Positions 14,293-22,009 are shown, numbered from the stretch's first letter. The stretch: DNA of 22,009 nucleotides from Pseudomonadota bacterium (GCA_029777935.1 JAKORH010000190.1:1-22009); one strand, 5' to 3'. Program-made: numbers and translations. The notes: generated from the letters alone by a model not told the origin.

Positions 14293-15315
14293 ATGAACCG
14301 CGCGGCAACGACCGATCTACGGCTGCAGCAACTGCAACGCTGGCTCGCAGCGTTGCCGGCATCATTGCGCCTGCAGCCGGACTCGCTGCGCCCGGCGTCG
14401 GCCGACGCGAGCTTCCGCCGCTACTTCCGTCTCGACGCCGGAGCCGCGACGCTGATCGCGATGGACGCGCCGCCCGACAAGGAGGACAGCCGTCCGTTCG
14501 TGCACGTCGCGCAGTTGCTGCACGCGGCGGGGCTGAACGCGCCGCGCATCGTGGCGCAGGATCTCGCGCAGGGCTTCCTGCTGCTGACGGACCTGGGCAC
14601 GACGACGTATCTGGCGGCGCTTGACGCGGATAACGCCGACCGGCTGTTCGCCGACGCGATCCACGCGCTGGTCAGGTGGCAGCTCGCCAGCCGCGCCGGC
14701 GAACTACCGCCGTACGACGAGGCGCTGCTGCGGCGCGAGCTGATGCTGTTTCCCGACTGGTATGTCGCGCGCCATCTGCAGCGCACGCTGGCGCCCCCGC
14801 AGTGCGAGGCGCTCGAGAACGCCTTCCGCCTCATCGTCGACGCATGCCTCGCGCAGCCGCGCGTGTACGTGCACCGCGACTACATGCCGCGCAACCTGAT
14901 GGTGAGCGACCCCGGCCCCGGCGTGCTCGACTTCCAGGACGCCGTGCACGGCCCGATCACGTACGACGTCGTATCGCTGTTCCGCGATGCGTTCGTGTCA
15001 TGGCCCGAGGAGCGCGTGCTCGACTGGACGATTCGCTACTGGGAGAAGGCGCGCCGCGCGCAGCTCCCGGTGGCCGCCGATTTCGCCGAGTTCTGGCGCG
15101 CGTTCGAGTGGATGGGACTGCAACGCCACCTGAAGGTGCTCGGCATCTTCGCGCGCATCAACTACCGCGACGGCAAGCCGCACTACCTCGCCGACACGCC
15201 GCGCTTCGTCGCCTACGTGCGCGGCGTCGCGCAGCGCTACGCGGAGCTGGCGCCGCTGGCGCGGCTGATCGACGAGCTGGAAGGCGTGGAGCGGCGGGCG
15301 GGGCTGACGTTCTGA
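14293..15315 (+). CDS. amgK: N-acetylmuramate/N-acetylglucosamine kinase AmgK
   Basis: A 340-residue aminoglycoside-phosphotransferase-fold kinase. In Pseudomonas, AmgK phosphorylates the anomeric hydroxyl of MurNAc/GlcNAc in a cell-wall recycling route that bypasses de novo UDP-MurNAc synthesis and is linked to fosfomycin tolerance. The catalytic loop is VHRDYMPRNLM (His194, Asp196, Asn201) and the metal-binding motif is LDFQDAVHGPITYD (Asp213). The N-lobe shows ASFRRYFRLDAG. The identification rests on this fold plus pairing with murU downstream and lptD-surA upstream, the arrangement known from Pseudomonas. ATG 14293 is preferred over an upstream in-frame GTG at 14236, which overlaps the promoter and adds non-conserved residues. 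Confidence 0.92.
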   Translation: MNRAATTDLRLQQLQRWLAALPASLRLQPDSLRPASADASFRRYFRLDAGAATLIAMDAPPDKEDSRPFVHVAQLLHAAGLNAPRIVAQDLAQGFLLLTDLGTTTYLAALDADNADRLFADAIHALVRWQLASRAGELPPYDEALLRRELMLFPDWYVARHLQRTLAPPQCEALENAFRLIVDACLAQPRVYVHRDYMPRNLMVSDPGPGVLDFQDAVHGPITYDVVSLFRDAFVSWPEERVLDWTIRYWEKARRAQLPVAADFAEFWRAFEWMGLQRHLKVLGIFARINYRDGKPHYLADTPRFVAYVRGVAQRYAELAPLARLIDELEGVERRAGLTF

Positions 15316-15316
15316 C

Positions 15317-15382
15317 ATGAAGCGAGACCCATCCCCTCCCCCGCCCCTCCCCTTGAAGGGGAGGGGAGTTTCGCGCGTTTCA
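15317..15382 (+). repeat. Hairpin repeat element, copy 2 (amgK-murU junction)
   Basis: Begins ATGAAGCGAGACCC one base after the amgK stop. It contains a perfect 9-bp hairpin CCCCTCCCC (15344-15352) / GGGGAGGGG (15358-15366) with loop TTGAA, and ends TTTCGCGCGTTTCA. It aligns along its length with copy 1 at 4497-4570. The element is followed by GGAGG and the murU ATG. The stem is strong, but no T-tract follows it. Confidence 0.75.
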
Positions 15383-15394
15383 CGGAGGTCATGA
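15317..15394 (+). other. Mini-ORF bridging amgK and murU
   Basis: A 25-codon frame through repeat copy 2. It begins at ATG 15317, one base after the amgK TGA, and ends at TGA 15392-15394, overlapping the murU ATG. The peptide starts MKRDPSPPPPLPLKGRG and resembles the one encoded by copy 1. As there, it may pass ribosomes to the next gene rather than make a functional product. Confidence 0.3.
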
Positions 15395-16098
15395 AGGCAT
15401 TGATCTTCGCCGCCGGCCGCGGCGAGCGGATGCGGCCGCTGTCGGACGTGACGCCGAAACCGCTGCTGGCGGCGGGCGGCAAGCGGCTGATCGAGTGGCA
15501 GATCGACGCGCTCGCGCGCGCCGGCGTCACCGAGCTGGTGGTCAACACCGCGCACCTGGCCGCGAGCATCGAAGCCACGCTCGGCGACGGCGCGCGTTTC
15601 GGCACGCGCATCGCGTACGCGCGCGAAGGCACCAAGGCGGAGGAGGCGCTCGAGACGCTCGGCGGCATCGTCAACGCGCTGCCGTTGCTGGCGCCGCACG
15701 GATCCGATGCGCCGTTCATCGCGGTCAGCGGCGACATCGTGACCGACTACGACTACCGGCGGCTGATCGCACACGCGCAGGCGATCGAACTGAATGCAGC
15801 CGATGCACATCTGGTGCTGGTCGACAACCCGCCGTCGCATCCGGGCGGCGACATGGGGCTCGGCAACGGCCGCATCGCTCTGCACCCGCCGCTGCTCACG
15901 TACGCCAACATCGGCGTGTTCGCGCCGCGCCTGTTCCGGCGCGAGGCGCCGGGACGCAAGAAGCTCTTTCCGTGGCTATACGCGTTCGCCGAGCGTGGAC
16001 GCGTGACCGGCGAGAAGTACGGCGGCCGCTGGCACAACGTGGGCACGCCCGACGAACTGGCGGCGCTCGACGCGGCGCTGTCGGCGCCCGCGCGATGA
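15391..16098 (+). CDS. murU: N-acetylmuramate-1-phosphate uridylyltransferase MurU
   Basis: A 235-residue nucleotidyltransferase that makes UDP-MurNAc from MurNAc-1-phosphate, the step after AmgK in peptidoglycan recycling. The N-terminal signature is MKALIFAAGRGERMRPLSD followed by TPKPLLAAGGK. SGDIVTDYDY (Asp115) is the metal-binding region, where relatives often have NGDI. LTYANIGVF and the C-terminal WHNVGTPDEL are typical. A GGAGG sequence lies two bases before the ATG, closer than usual spacing. The gene is separated from amgK by the hairpin repeat. Its stop overlaps the ubiH start (ATGA). In many relatives pepP lies between murU and ubiH; it is missing here. Confidence 0.94.
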   Translation: MKALIFAAGRGERMRPLSDVTPKPLLAAGGKRLIEWQIDALARAGVTELVVNTAHLAASIEATLGDGARFGTRIAYAREGTKAEEALETLGGIVNALPLLAPHGSDAPFIAVSGDIVTDYDYRRLIAHAQAIELNAADAHLVLVDNPPSHPGGDMGLGNGRIALHPPLLTYANIGVFAPRLFRREAPGRKKLFPWLYAFAERGRVTGEKYGGRWHNVGTPDELAALDAALSAPAR

Positions 16099-17228
16099 GC
16101 GCACCGGCGATCGCCATCCTGGGCGGCGGCCCGATCGGCCTGGCCTGCGCGCTGCTGCTCGCCGAGCGGCGCCTCGAGTCGGTCGTGCTCGACGCGCGCG
16201 CGCTCGAGGACGCGCGCCGCGATGCGCGCCTGCTCGCGCTGTCGCGCGGATCGTGGCAGGTGCTGCGGCGACTACTGGCGGACCTGCCACCTGCACACGC
16301 GCCGATCCGCGACGTGTACGTCAGCTCCTCCGGCCAGTTCGGCACGACGCATCTTGCGGCCGCGGACTACGGCGGCGCCGACCTCGGCGTCACCGTGCTG
16401 TACGGCGACCTGATCGATGCGCTGGCGCACGCGGCCGCTGCGCAACGGCTGATCGAGGTGCGGCGCCCGGGCCGCGCGCTGCGCATCGAGCAGCGGCCCG
16501 ATTCGGTGCGCGTGACGGTCGACGCCGCGAGCGCGATCGAGACACCGCTGGCAGTACACGCGGAGGGAAACGCGCCGCGCGGCGGCTCGCCCGATCAGTG
16601 GGCGCTGATCGCCACGGCGCGCGTGCGCGGCCCGGCTGCCGGAAGCGCCTATGAGCGCTTCACGCGCGACGGGCCGCTGGCGCTGCTGCCCACGCCCGCG
16701 GCGCCGCGCGAAGGCGCGCGCGCGCTGGGGCTGGTGTGGTGCATGTCCGCGATCGAATCGGCGCGGCGGCTCGCGCTCGCCGACGCCGCTTTGACCTCCG
16801 AACTGCAGCGGGCGATCGGCTGCCGCATCGGCTGCGTGGAGTCGATCGGCCCGCGCCAGCGCTATCCGCTGGTGCAGGCGCTGCGCGAGCGCGTCGTCGA
16901 GCATCGCGTCGTCGCGCTCGGCAACGCGGCGCAGACCTTGCACCCGGTGGCTGGGCAGGGATTCAACCTCGGTCTGCGCGATTGCGCGACGCTGGCCGAT
17001 GCGCTTGCCGCGCGCGCCGACGTGCCCGCCGCTCTGGCGGACTACGCGGCGCAGCGACGCGTCGACCGCGCCGCGATCGCCGCGCTGACACGCTGGCTGC
17101 CGGAAGTATTCGCCACGCGCTTCGGCCCGATCGCGGCCGCGCGCGCGGCCGGACTGGTCGCGCTCGATCTCGTGGCGCCGCTGCGCCGGCAACTGGCGCA
17201 CCTGCTGATGTTCGGTGTAAGCCGCTGA
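16095..17228 (+). CDS. ubiH: FAD-dependent ubiquinone-biosynthesis hydroxylase, UbiH-like
   Basis: A 377-residue flavoprotein monooxygenase of the UbiH/UbiF/Coq6 family, predicted to hydroxylate the aromatic ring of ubiquinone precursors at the inner membrane. It has an N-terminal FAD Rossmann motif ILGGGPIGLACALLLAERRL (res. 9-15 GGGPIG) and DARLLALSRGSWQVL. YERFTRDGPLALLPT follows, then the second FAD motif ALGNAAQTLHPVAGQGFNLGLRD (Gly276-Asn277). The GNAAQTLHP form matches UbiH rather than UbiF or UbiI. The mid-region that usually carries a DG motif reads HAEG here, a form I recall from betaproteobacterial relatives. The ring position is inferred from the family only. It begins on an ATGA overlap with murU. 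Confidence 0.9.
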   Translation: MSAPAIAILGGGPIGLACALLLAERRLESVVLDARALEDARRDARLLALSRGSWQVLRRLLADLPPAHAPIRDVYVSSSGQFGTTHLAAADYGGADLGVTVLYGDLIDALAHAAAAQRLIEVRRPGRALRIEQRPDSVRVTVDAASAIETPLAVHAEGNAPRGGSPDQWALIATARVRGPAAGSAYERFTRDGPLALLPTPAAPREGARALGLVWCMSAIESARRLALADAALTSELQRAIGCRIGCVESIGPRQRYPLVQALRERVVEHRVVALGNAAQTLHPVAGQGFNLGLRDCATLADALAARADVPAALADYAAQRRVDRAAIAALTRWLPEVFATRFGPIAAARAAGLVALDLVAPLRRQLAHLLMFGVSR

Positions 17229-17296
17229 TCGGCGCGTCACGCGTTCGACCGATCGCGCTCTTGATCCTGTGTCAAAGAAGCGGCGCCGGCCTTGGC

Positions 17297-17302
17297 TACA
17301 AT
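17297..17302 (+). promoter_or_regulatory. Likely dusB-fis promoter (-10)
   Basis: TACAAT followed by TCGCGCCC, 37 bp before the dusB ATG in a 110-bp gap. It is the best -10 in the right half of the window. The upstream stretch TTGATCCTGTGTCAAAG (17261-17277) is AT-richer than its surroundings but gives no well-spaced -35. In E. coli the dusB-fis operon likewise has its promoter before dusB, with a GC-rich discriminator and stringent control. Similar control here is an inference. Confidence 0.5.
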
Positions 17303-17338
17303 TCGCGCCCTCGCCTCGCACAATCCACCCGCACCGCC

Positions 17339-18343
17339 ATGCGCATCGGCTCGTTCGAGCTGGTCAACCGCGTCTTCGCCGCGCCGATGGCAGGTGTGAC
17401 CGACCGGCCGTTCCGCCGCCTGTGCCGGCAGCTCGGCGCCGGCTACGCGGTGAGCGAAATGGCGGCGTCGAATCCGCGCCTGTGGGCGAGCGTCAAGACC
17501 GCGCGGCGGCTGAATCACGACGGCGAGCGCGCGCCGGTCGCAGTGCAGCTCGCCGGCGCCGATCCGCGCATGCTCGCCGAGGCCGCGCGCCACAACGTCG
17601 AGCGCGGCGCGCAGATCATCGACATCAACATGGGCTGCCCGGCGAAGAAGGTGTGCAACGTCGCCTGCGGCTCGGCGCTGCTGAAGGACGAGACGCTGGT
17701 GGCGGAGATCCTGCGTGCGGTGGTCGCGGCGGTCGACGTGCCGGTGACGCTGAAGTATCGCACCGGCTGGGATCCGGCCCGGCGCAACGCGGTGCGCATC
17801 GCACGGCTGGCGCAGGACATCGGCGTCCGCATGCTGACGCTGCACGGTCGCACGCGTGCGTGCGGGTTCGCCGGCACTGCCGAATACGACACGATCGCGG
17901 CGGTGAAGGCTGCGGTGTCGATCCCGGTGGTGGCCAACGGCGACATCGATACGCCCGAGCGCGCGCGCGCCGTGCTCGAGGCAACCGGCGCCGACGCCAT
18001 CATGATCGGCCGCGCGGCGCAGGGGCGGCCGTGGATATTCCGCGAGATCGATCACTACCTGCGCACCGGCGCGAAGCTGCCGCCGCCGCGCGTGGACGAG
18101 GTGCGGCCGCTGCTGCTGGCACACCTGGACGATCACTACGCCTTCTACGGCCGCGAGGCGGGCGTGCAGAGCGCGCGCAAGCACATCATCTGGTACACGC
18201 GGCGGCTCGCGGGCGGCGCCGCCTTCTGCGCGCACATGAACGCGATCGAGACGATCGAACGGCAGCGCCGCGCGGTCGACGAATTCCTGCGCGAGCTCGG
18301 CGCGCGGCAGGAACGGTTGGTCGAGGCCGCGACGCTGCACTAG
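17339..18343 (+). CDS. dusB: tRNA-dihydrouridine synthase B
   Basis: A 334-residue FMN- and NADPH-dependent enzyme reducing uridine in the tRNA D-loop (E. coli DusB 321). The N-terminus LVNRVFAAPMAGVTDRPFRR is diagnostic. INMGCPAKKVCN carries catalytic Cys100, the same number as in E. coli DusB. Further blocks are VTLKYRTGWD, LTLHGRTRACGFAG, VVANGDIDTPE and IMIGRAAQGRPWIFRE. The start ATG 17339 gives the exact family N-terminus, although the frame is open upstream. It lies 22 bp before fis; dusB-fis linkage is conserved across beta- and gammaproteobacteria. Confidence 0.98.
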   Translation: MRIGSFELVNRVFAAPMAGVTDRPFRRLCRQLGAGYAVSEMAASNPRLWASVKTARRLNHDGERAPVAVQLAGADPRMLAEAARHNVERGAQIIDINMGCPAKKVCNVACGSALLKDETLVAEILRAVVAAVDVPVTLKYRTGWDPARRNAVRIARLAQDIGVRMLTLHGRTRACGFAGTAEYDTIAAVKAAVSIPVVANGDIDTPERARAVLEATGADAIMIGRAAQGRPWIFREIDHYLRTGAKLPPPRVDEVRPLLLAHLDDHYAFYGREAGVQSARKHIIWYTRRLAGGAAFCAHMNAIETIERQRRAVDEFLRELGARQERLVEAATLH

Positions 18344-18365
18344 AAATGGTATGCGAGGAGAATCG

Positions 18366-18683
18366 ATGAAGAACAACGTCACGCGCGTGCCGACGCGATC
18401 GGCCGGCGTGGAGACCGCGGTCAACCCCGCCGGCGCGCGGAGCGCGCGCCGCGGCGAAACGATCGAGCAGTGCATCGTGCGTTCGCTGACGCAGTACTTC
18501 GAGGACCTGAACGGCGCGCGGCCGCACGCGCTGCACGGCATGGTGATGCTGGCGGTGGAGCGGCCGCTGCTGAAGTTCGCGCTCGACAAGGCGGGCGGCA
18601 ACCAGTCGGCCGCGGCCGAACTGCTCGGCATCAACCGCAACACGCTGCGCAAGAAGCTGATCGAGTACGGGCTGGGGAAATGA
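18366..18683 (+). CDS. fis: DNA-binding nucleoid protein Fis
   Basis: A 105-residue nucleoid-associated regulator (E. coli Fis 98). The C-terminal helix-turn-helix is intact in [20 protein letters not shown], ending IEYGLGK. The dimer core [14 protein letters not shown] and the segment [15 protein letters not shown] align with E. coli LKNYFAQLNG. The first ~30 residues are Arg/Ala-rich and not conserved. ATG 18366 is chosen because GAGGAG (18355-18360) lies five bases before it; an in-frame ATG at 18351 would place that ribosome binding site inside the gene. It is downstream of dusB, and its stop overlaps the purH start (ATGA). Confidence 0.95.
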   Translation: MKNNVTRVPTRSAGVETAVNPAGARSARRGETIEQCIVRSLTQYFEDLNGARPHALHGMVMLAVERPLLKFALDKAGGNQSAAAELLGINRNTLRKKLIEYGLGK

Positions 18684-20230
18684 AGACGGCGCTGATCGGC
18701 GTTTCCGACAAGACCGGCATCGTCGAGTTCGCGCGCGCTCTGGCGGGGCTCGGCTTTCGGCTGCTGTCCACCGGCGGCACCGCGAAGCTGCTGCGCGACA
18801 ACGGCGTCGCGGTGACCGAGGTGGCGGACGTCACCGGGTTTCCCGAGATCCTCGACGGGCGGGTCAAGACGCTGCACCCGCGCATTCACGCCGGGCTGCT
18901 GGCGCGGCGCGATCTGCCCGCGCACATGGCCACGCTGCGGGAGCACGGCATCGACCCGATCGACCTGCTGGTCGTCAACCTCTATCCGTTCGAGCAGACC
19001 GTGGCGCGCCCCGACTGCTCGTTCGATGAGGCGATCGAGAACATCGACATCGGCGGCCCGGCGATGCTGCGTGCGGCCGCGAAGAACCACGGGTCGGTCG
19101 CGGTCGTGGTCGATCCGGCCGACTACGCGAGCGTGCTCGAAGAGATGCGTGTGCATGGCGAGGTCGGCGCGGCGCTGCGCTTCGAACTGGCGCGCAAGGT
19201 GTTCGCGCACACGGCGCGCTACGACGGCGCGATCAGCAATTACCTGTCGTCGCTCGACGCCGAGCGCCGGCGCGGCGAGTTTCCGCAGACGCTGACGCGG
19301 CAGTGGGTCAAGGTACAGCAGATGCGCTACGGCGAGAACCCGCACCAGAGCGCCGCGTTCTACCGCGAGCACCGCGTCGGCCCCGGGCTGATGGCCGGCT
19401 ACGCGCAGCTGCAGGGCAAGGAGCTGTCGTACAACAACATCGCCGACGCCGACGCCGCGTGGGAATGCGTGCGCGCGTTCGGTGAGTCCGCGTGCGTGAT
19501 CGTGAAGCACGCCAATCCGTGCGGCGTGGCGGTGGCGGCCGACGCGGCCGCCGCGTACGCCAAGGCTTTCCAGACCGATCCAACGTCGGCCTTCGGCGGC
19601 ATCATCGCGTTCAATCGCACGGTGGACCGCGCGTGTGCGCAGGCGGTCGCGAAGCAGTTCGTCGAGGTGGTGATCGCGCCGGCGTTCGACGAGCAGGCGC
19701 GCGCGGTGTTCGCGGCCAAGCAGAACGTGCGCGTGCTGACGGTCGAACCCGGCGGCGCGGTCAACGACTTCGACTTCAAGCGCGTCGGCGGCGGATTGCT
19801 GGTGCAGTCGCCTGACACGAAACAGGTGCAGCGTGCCGAACTGCGCGTGGTCACGAAGCATGCGCCGACCGAGGCGCAGATGGACGACCTGCTGTTCGCG
19901 TGGCGGGTCGGGAAGTACGTCAAGTCGAACACCATCGTGTTCGCGCGCGACGGCATGACGCTCGGCGTCGGCGCGGGCCAGATGAGCCGCATCGATTCGG
20001 CGCGCATCGCGTCGATCAAGGCCAGGGAAGCGGGCCTGTCGCTGGCCGGCTCGGCGGCTGCCTCCGACGCATTCTTTCCCTTCCGCGACGGGCTCGACGT
20101 GGTGGTCGACGCCGGCGCCACCTGCGTGATCCAGCCCGGCGGCAGCATGCGCGACGAGGAAGTCATCGCTGCCGCCGACGAGCGCGGCGTGGCGATGGTG
20201 TTCACCGGCACGCGGCACTTCCGCCATTGA
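18680..20230 (+). CDS. purH: Bifunctional AICAR transformylase / IMP cyclohydrolase
   Basis: A 516-residue enzyme (E. coli PurH 529) catalysing the last two steps of IMP synthesis. The N-terminal MGS-like cyclohydrolase domain (about 1-190) has [48 protein letters not shown] and [16 protein letters not shown]. The transformylase domain (about 195-516) has [23 protein letters not shown] with the catalytic Lys276-His277 pair, and FGGIIAFN. It ends [12 protein letters not shown], a standard PurH C-terminus. It is translationally coupled to fis, and the fis-purH-ruvC order is usual in Burkholderiales. Nothing is unusual in the sequence. Confidence 0.98.
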   Translation: MKTALIGVSDKTGIVEFARALAGLGFRLLSTGGTAKLLRDNGVAVTEVADVTGFPEILDGRVKTLHPRIHAGLLARRDLPAHMATLREHGIDPIDLLVVNLYPFEQTVARPDCSFDEAIENIDIGGPAMLRAAAKNHGSVAVVVDPADYASVLEEMRVHGEVGAALRFELARKVFAHTARYDGAISNYLSSLDAERRRGEFPQTLTRQWVKVQQMRYGENPHQSAAFYREHRVGPGLMAGYAQLQGKELSYNNIADADAAWECVRAFGESACVIVKHANPCGVAVAADAAAAYAKAFQTDPTSAFGGIIAFNRTVDRACAQAVAKQFVEVVIAPAFDEQARAVFAAKQNVRVLTVEPGGAVNDFDFKRVGGGLLVQSPDTKQVQRAELRVVTKHAPTEAQMDDLLFAWRVGKYVKSNTIVFARDGMTLGVGAGQMSRIDSARIASIKAREAGLSLAGSAAASDAFFPFRDGLDVVVDAGATCVIQPGGSMRDEEVIAAADERGVAMVFTGTRHFRH

Positions 20231-20303
20231 CCGGGCGTACTTGCCGCCCCTACGATGCCTAGCTGATACAGCAGGCTTGGGCGACAAATCCGTCGTCGCC
20301 TTC

Positions 20304-20435
20304 ATGTGCACGAGCGGACAGGAGGAAGCAATCGAGTTGGTCACGCCAAGCGACATCGAATTCGCGGCCGCGGTGTCGGCGACGCTGAGCGAATGGTCGT
20401 CACAGGCGGACGGGCGTGCCTTTGACAGTCTTTGA
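20304..20435 (+). CDS. Possible small protein or gene remnant, purH-ruvC gap
   Basis: The 264-bp gap between purH and ruvC contains an open frame from TTG 20241 to TGA 20433-20435. From ATG 20304 it gives 43 residues. The second half, [20 protein letters not shown] and then [11 protein letters not shown], looks like a genuine protein end. From memory, the EWSS-x-AD-x-x-A-(F/Y)-x-x-L pattern resembles C-termini of small hypothetical or antitoxin-like proteins. The start is unclear: AGGAGG at 20320-20325 lies five bases before an in-frame ATC and eleven before a TTG (20337), suggesting a lost start codon. A 6-bp inverted repeat (20280-20285 / 20295-20300) precedes it. No toxin partner is seen. 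Confidence 0.3.
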   Translation: MCTSGQEEAIELVTPSDIEFAAAVSATLSEWSSQADGRAFDSL

Positions 20436-20494
20436 TCGCGTCATCGACATCGCGCGCAGCGCTCAGCGCGGACGCGCGTTGCGACCCGCGCCGC

Positions 20495-21061
20495 ATGCCT
20501 GACGCCGTCCGCATCCTCGGCATCGATCCGGGCCTGAACCGCACCGGCTGGGGCGCGATCGAGCACGCCGGCGACCGGCTGCGCTGCATCGACAGCGGCG
20601 TGATCCACGTGCCCGCGGGCGAACTGCCGCAGCGGCTCGGCGCGATCCTGGCCGAACTCGGGCGCGTGATCGCGCGCGTCGCCCCGGCACGCGCCTGCAT
20701 CGAGAAGGTGTTCGTCAACGTCAATCCGCAGTCGACGCTGCTGCTCGGGCAGGCGCGCGGCGCCGCCATCTGCGCGGCGGTGACGGCCGGTCTGTCGGTA
20801 CGCGAGCACACCGCGCTGCAGGTCAAGCAGGCCGTGGTCGGCTACGGCAAGGCGAGCAAGGATCAGGTGCAGGTGATGGTGCAGCGGCTGCTGGCGCTGT
20901 CAGTGTTGCCGCCCGCCGATGCCGCCGATGCGCTCGCGTGCGCGATCTGCGACGCGCACGCCGAGCGGATGCTCGCCTCGGGCGGCGCGCGGTCGAGCGG
21001 CGCGCGCGCGCGCCGCTCGCGCAGTGCGTGGCGGGCGCTCGCGGCGCGGAGCGGCGCGTGA
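20495..21061 (+). CDS. ruvC: Holliday junction endonuclease RuvC
   Basis: A 188-residue resolvase (E. coli 173) that cleaves four-way DNA junctions with RuvAB. All four acidic catalytic residues are present: Asp11 ([12 protein letters not shown]), Glu70 (ACIEKVFVN), and Asp142 and Asp145 ([13 protein letters not shown]). [15 protein letters not shown] is conserved. The frame is open upstream, but ATG 20495 gives the family N-terminus. The C-terminal ~25 residues are rich in Arg, Ser and Ala ([20 protein letters not shown]), go beyond the E. coli protein, and could add DNA contacts or be unstructured. The stop overlaps the ruvA GTG start (GTGA). Confidence 0.97.
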   Translation: MPDAVRILGIDPGLNRTGWGAIEHAGDRLRCIDSGVIHVPAGELPQRLGAILAELGRVIARVAPARACIEKVFVNVNPQSTLLLGQARGAAICAAVTAGLSVREHTALQVKQAVVGYGKASKDQVQVMVQRLLALSVLPPADAADALACAICDAHAERMLASGGARSSGARARRSRSAWRALAARSGA

Positions 21062-21639
21062 TCGGCCGCATCGAGGGCCGGCTGCTGGAGAAGCACCCGC
21101 CGTCGGTGCTGGTCGACACCAACGGCGTCGGCTACGAGATCGACGTGCCGATGAGCACGTTCTACAACCTGCCCGCTGTCGGCGAGCGCGTGGCACTGCT
21201 GACGCACCTGGCGGTGCGCGAGGACGCGCAGCAGTTGTTCGGCTTCGGCACCGCGTCCGAGCGCAACGCGTTCCGCGAGCTGATCCGGATCTCGGGCATC
21301 GGCAGCCGCACCGCGCTGGCGGTGCTGTCGGGACTGTCCGTCGACGAACTGGCGCAGGCGGTCACGCTGCAGGAGAGCGGCCGGCTGACGAAGATCCCCG
21401 GCATCGGCAGGAAGACCGCGGAACGGCTGCTGCTCGAGCTGAAAGGCAAGCTGGGCGCGGCGCTCGAGGGTGCAGGCGCGGCAGCGACAGGTGCGGACAG
21501 CGGCATCGACATCGTGCGCGCGCTGGTCGCGCTCGGCTATTCGGAGAAGGAGGCGGCGGCGGCGCTGCGCCAGGTGCCGGCCGGCACCGGTGTGTCGGAA
21601 GGCATCCGCATCGCCCTAAAATCGCTCGCGAAAAGCTGA
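21058..21639 (+). CDS. ruvA: Holliday junction-binding protein RuvA
   Basis: A 193-residue tetrameric junction-binding subunit of the RuvAB branch-migration machine (E. coli 203). The N-terminal OB-fold starts [20 protein letters not shown] and includes [14 protein letters not shown]. Two helix-hairpin-helix motifs follow: [16 protein letters not shown] (about 76-95) and [20 protein letters not shown] (about 111-130). The C-terminal domain III ([19 protein letters not shown]) contacts RuvB. The GTG start at 21058 overlaps the ruvC stop and matches the family N-terminus. It is followed by ruvB after nine bases. Confidence 0.98.
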   Translation: MIGRIEGRLLEKHPPSVLVDTNGVGYEIDVPMSTFYNLPAVGERVALLTHLAVREDAQQLFGFGTASERNAFRELIRISGIGSRTALAVLSGLSVDELAQAVTLQESGRLTKIPGIGRKTAERLLLELKGKLGAALEGAGAAATGADSGIDIVRALVALGYSEKEAAAALRQVPAGTGVSEGIRIALKSLAKS

Positions 21640-21648
21640 TCCCGCATC

Positions 21649-22009
21649 GTGCAGCCGGACCGTATCGTCTCCCCCACGCCATCGTCGCCCAACGAGGAAA
21701 CGGTCGAACGCGCGCTGCGGCCGCAGCGGCTCGCCGAGTATGTCGGCCAGGCGCGGATCCGCGAGCAACTGGACATCTTCATCACGGCCGCGCGCAACCG
21801 CGGCGAGGCGCTCGACCACGTGCTGCTGTTCGGCCCGCCGGGGCTGGGCAAGACCACGCTGGCGCACATCGTCGCGCACGAGATGGGCGTGAACCTGCGC
21901 CAGACCAGCGGGCCGGTGCTCGAGCGCCCGGGCGACCTGGCCGCGCTGCTGACGAATCTCGAAAGGCACGACGTGCTGTTCATCGACGAGATTCACCGGC
22001 TCAGTCCCG
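21649..22009 (+). CDS. ruvB: Holliday junction helicase RuvB, N-terminal part
   Basis: Cut by the right edge; about 120 residues are visible. It is the hexameric AAA+ motor that drives branch migration with RuvA. It starts at GTG 21649, nine bases after the ruvA stop, followed by a variable leader and then [20 protein letters not shown], the conserved RuvB entry. Walker A is GPPGLGKTT (starting at residue 62), followed by [20 protein letters not shown] and Walker [13 protein letters not shown]. Sensor and winged-helix regions lie outside the window. No strong ribosome binding site is visible, so an internal start cannot be fully excluded. Confidence 0.96.
   Translation, partial: MQPDRIVSPTPSSPNEETVERALRPQRLAEYVGQARIREQLDIFITAARNRGEALDHVLLFGPPGLGKTTLAHIVAHEMGVNLRQTSGPVLERPGDLAALLTNLERHDVLFIDEIHRLSP

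Noticed and set aside
15344..15366. The strong hairpin after amgK as an intrinsic terminator
   Set aside because: No T-tract follows, murU starts 24 bp later in the same pathway, and the same structure occurs between glyQ and glyS, whose subunits must be made together. A dispersed repeat explains it better.
17237..20356. A 1039-codon open frame on the minus strand opposite dusB, fis and purH
   Set aside because: It is the antisense shadow of three certain genes in GC-rich DNA. The product is His/Arg/Asp/Val-rich with no recognisable domain, and it crosses three gene boundaries.
20416..20502. A 28-residue ORF with GTG start overlapping the ruvC start
   Set aside because: No ribosome binding site, ends inside ruvC, and no recognisable sequence; it is probably chance.
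1..22009. CRISPR arrays, tRNA genes, riboswitches, insertion sequences or a new defence or metabolic cluster
   Set aside because: I read both strands for regularly spaced repeats, tRNA-like ends, transposase motifs and long inverted repeats and saw none. Gene content is ordinary core chromosome.

Overview
The window is a very GC-rich stretch of bacterial chromosome, densely packed with core genes. It has no tRNA or rRNA genes, no CRISPR array, and no transposase or phage genes. Gene content, gene order and protein sequences point to a betaproteobacterium of the Burkholderiales type: phoH-ybeY-corC-lnt, glyQ-glyS-plsC, ygjP-gloA, rsmA-pdxA-surA-lptD facing amgK-murU, then ubiH, dusB-fis-purH and ruvCAB. 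Taxonomy below that level cannot be read from the sequence. The GTG and TTG starts, the ATGA and GTGA stop/start overlaps and the high GC at third codon positions all fit such a genome.

Layout. Positions 1-3360 (+) hold the end of phoH, then ybeY (rRNA maturation endonuclease), corC (CBS-domain transport-associated protein), an unrecognised 69-residue two-segment membrane protein, and lnt (lipoprotein N-acyltransferase, TTG start). Positions 3580-8826 (+) hold both subunits of tetrameric glycyl-tRNA synthetase, a PlsC-like acyltransferase, a YgjP-type metalloprotease and glyoxalase I. Positions 8808-14216 (-) hold rsmA, pdxA, surA and lptD in the transcription order lptD-surA-pdxA-rsmA; the chaperone SurA sits next to its best-known client, the LPS translocon LptD. 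From 14293 to the end (+) come the muramic-acid recycling pair amgK-murU, a UbiH-type ubiquinone hydroxylase, dusB-fis-purH, a small doubtful ORF, and the Holliday-junction genes ruvC-ruvA-ruvB. ruvB is cut by the window edge.

I see no previously undescribed multi-gene system here; this is housekeeping DNA. The most interesting structure is a pair of related hairpin repeats, one between glyQ and glyS and one between amgK and murU. Each lies between a stop codon and the next start codon, begins with ATGAAG, and is readable as a tiny ORF whose stop overlaps the downstream start codon. Two further repeat-like insertions lie inside coding regions, in the ygjP N-terminal linker and the glyS C-terminal region. 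Other points worth a second look are the small membrane protein before lnt, a coding-like tail after the lnt stop, the absence of gmhB and pepP from their expected places, an Ala-Pro tandem repeat in SurA, and an LptD with only three mature cysteines.

Regulatory calls are weak. Several -10-like hexamers with GC-rich discriminators are visible, but -35 boxes are poor. No convincing rho-independent terminator was found, and the convergent gloA and rsmA genes overlap by 19 bp.
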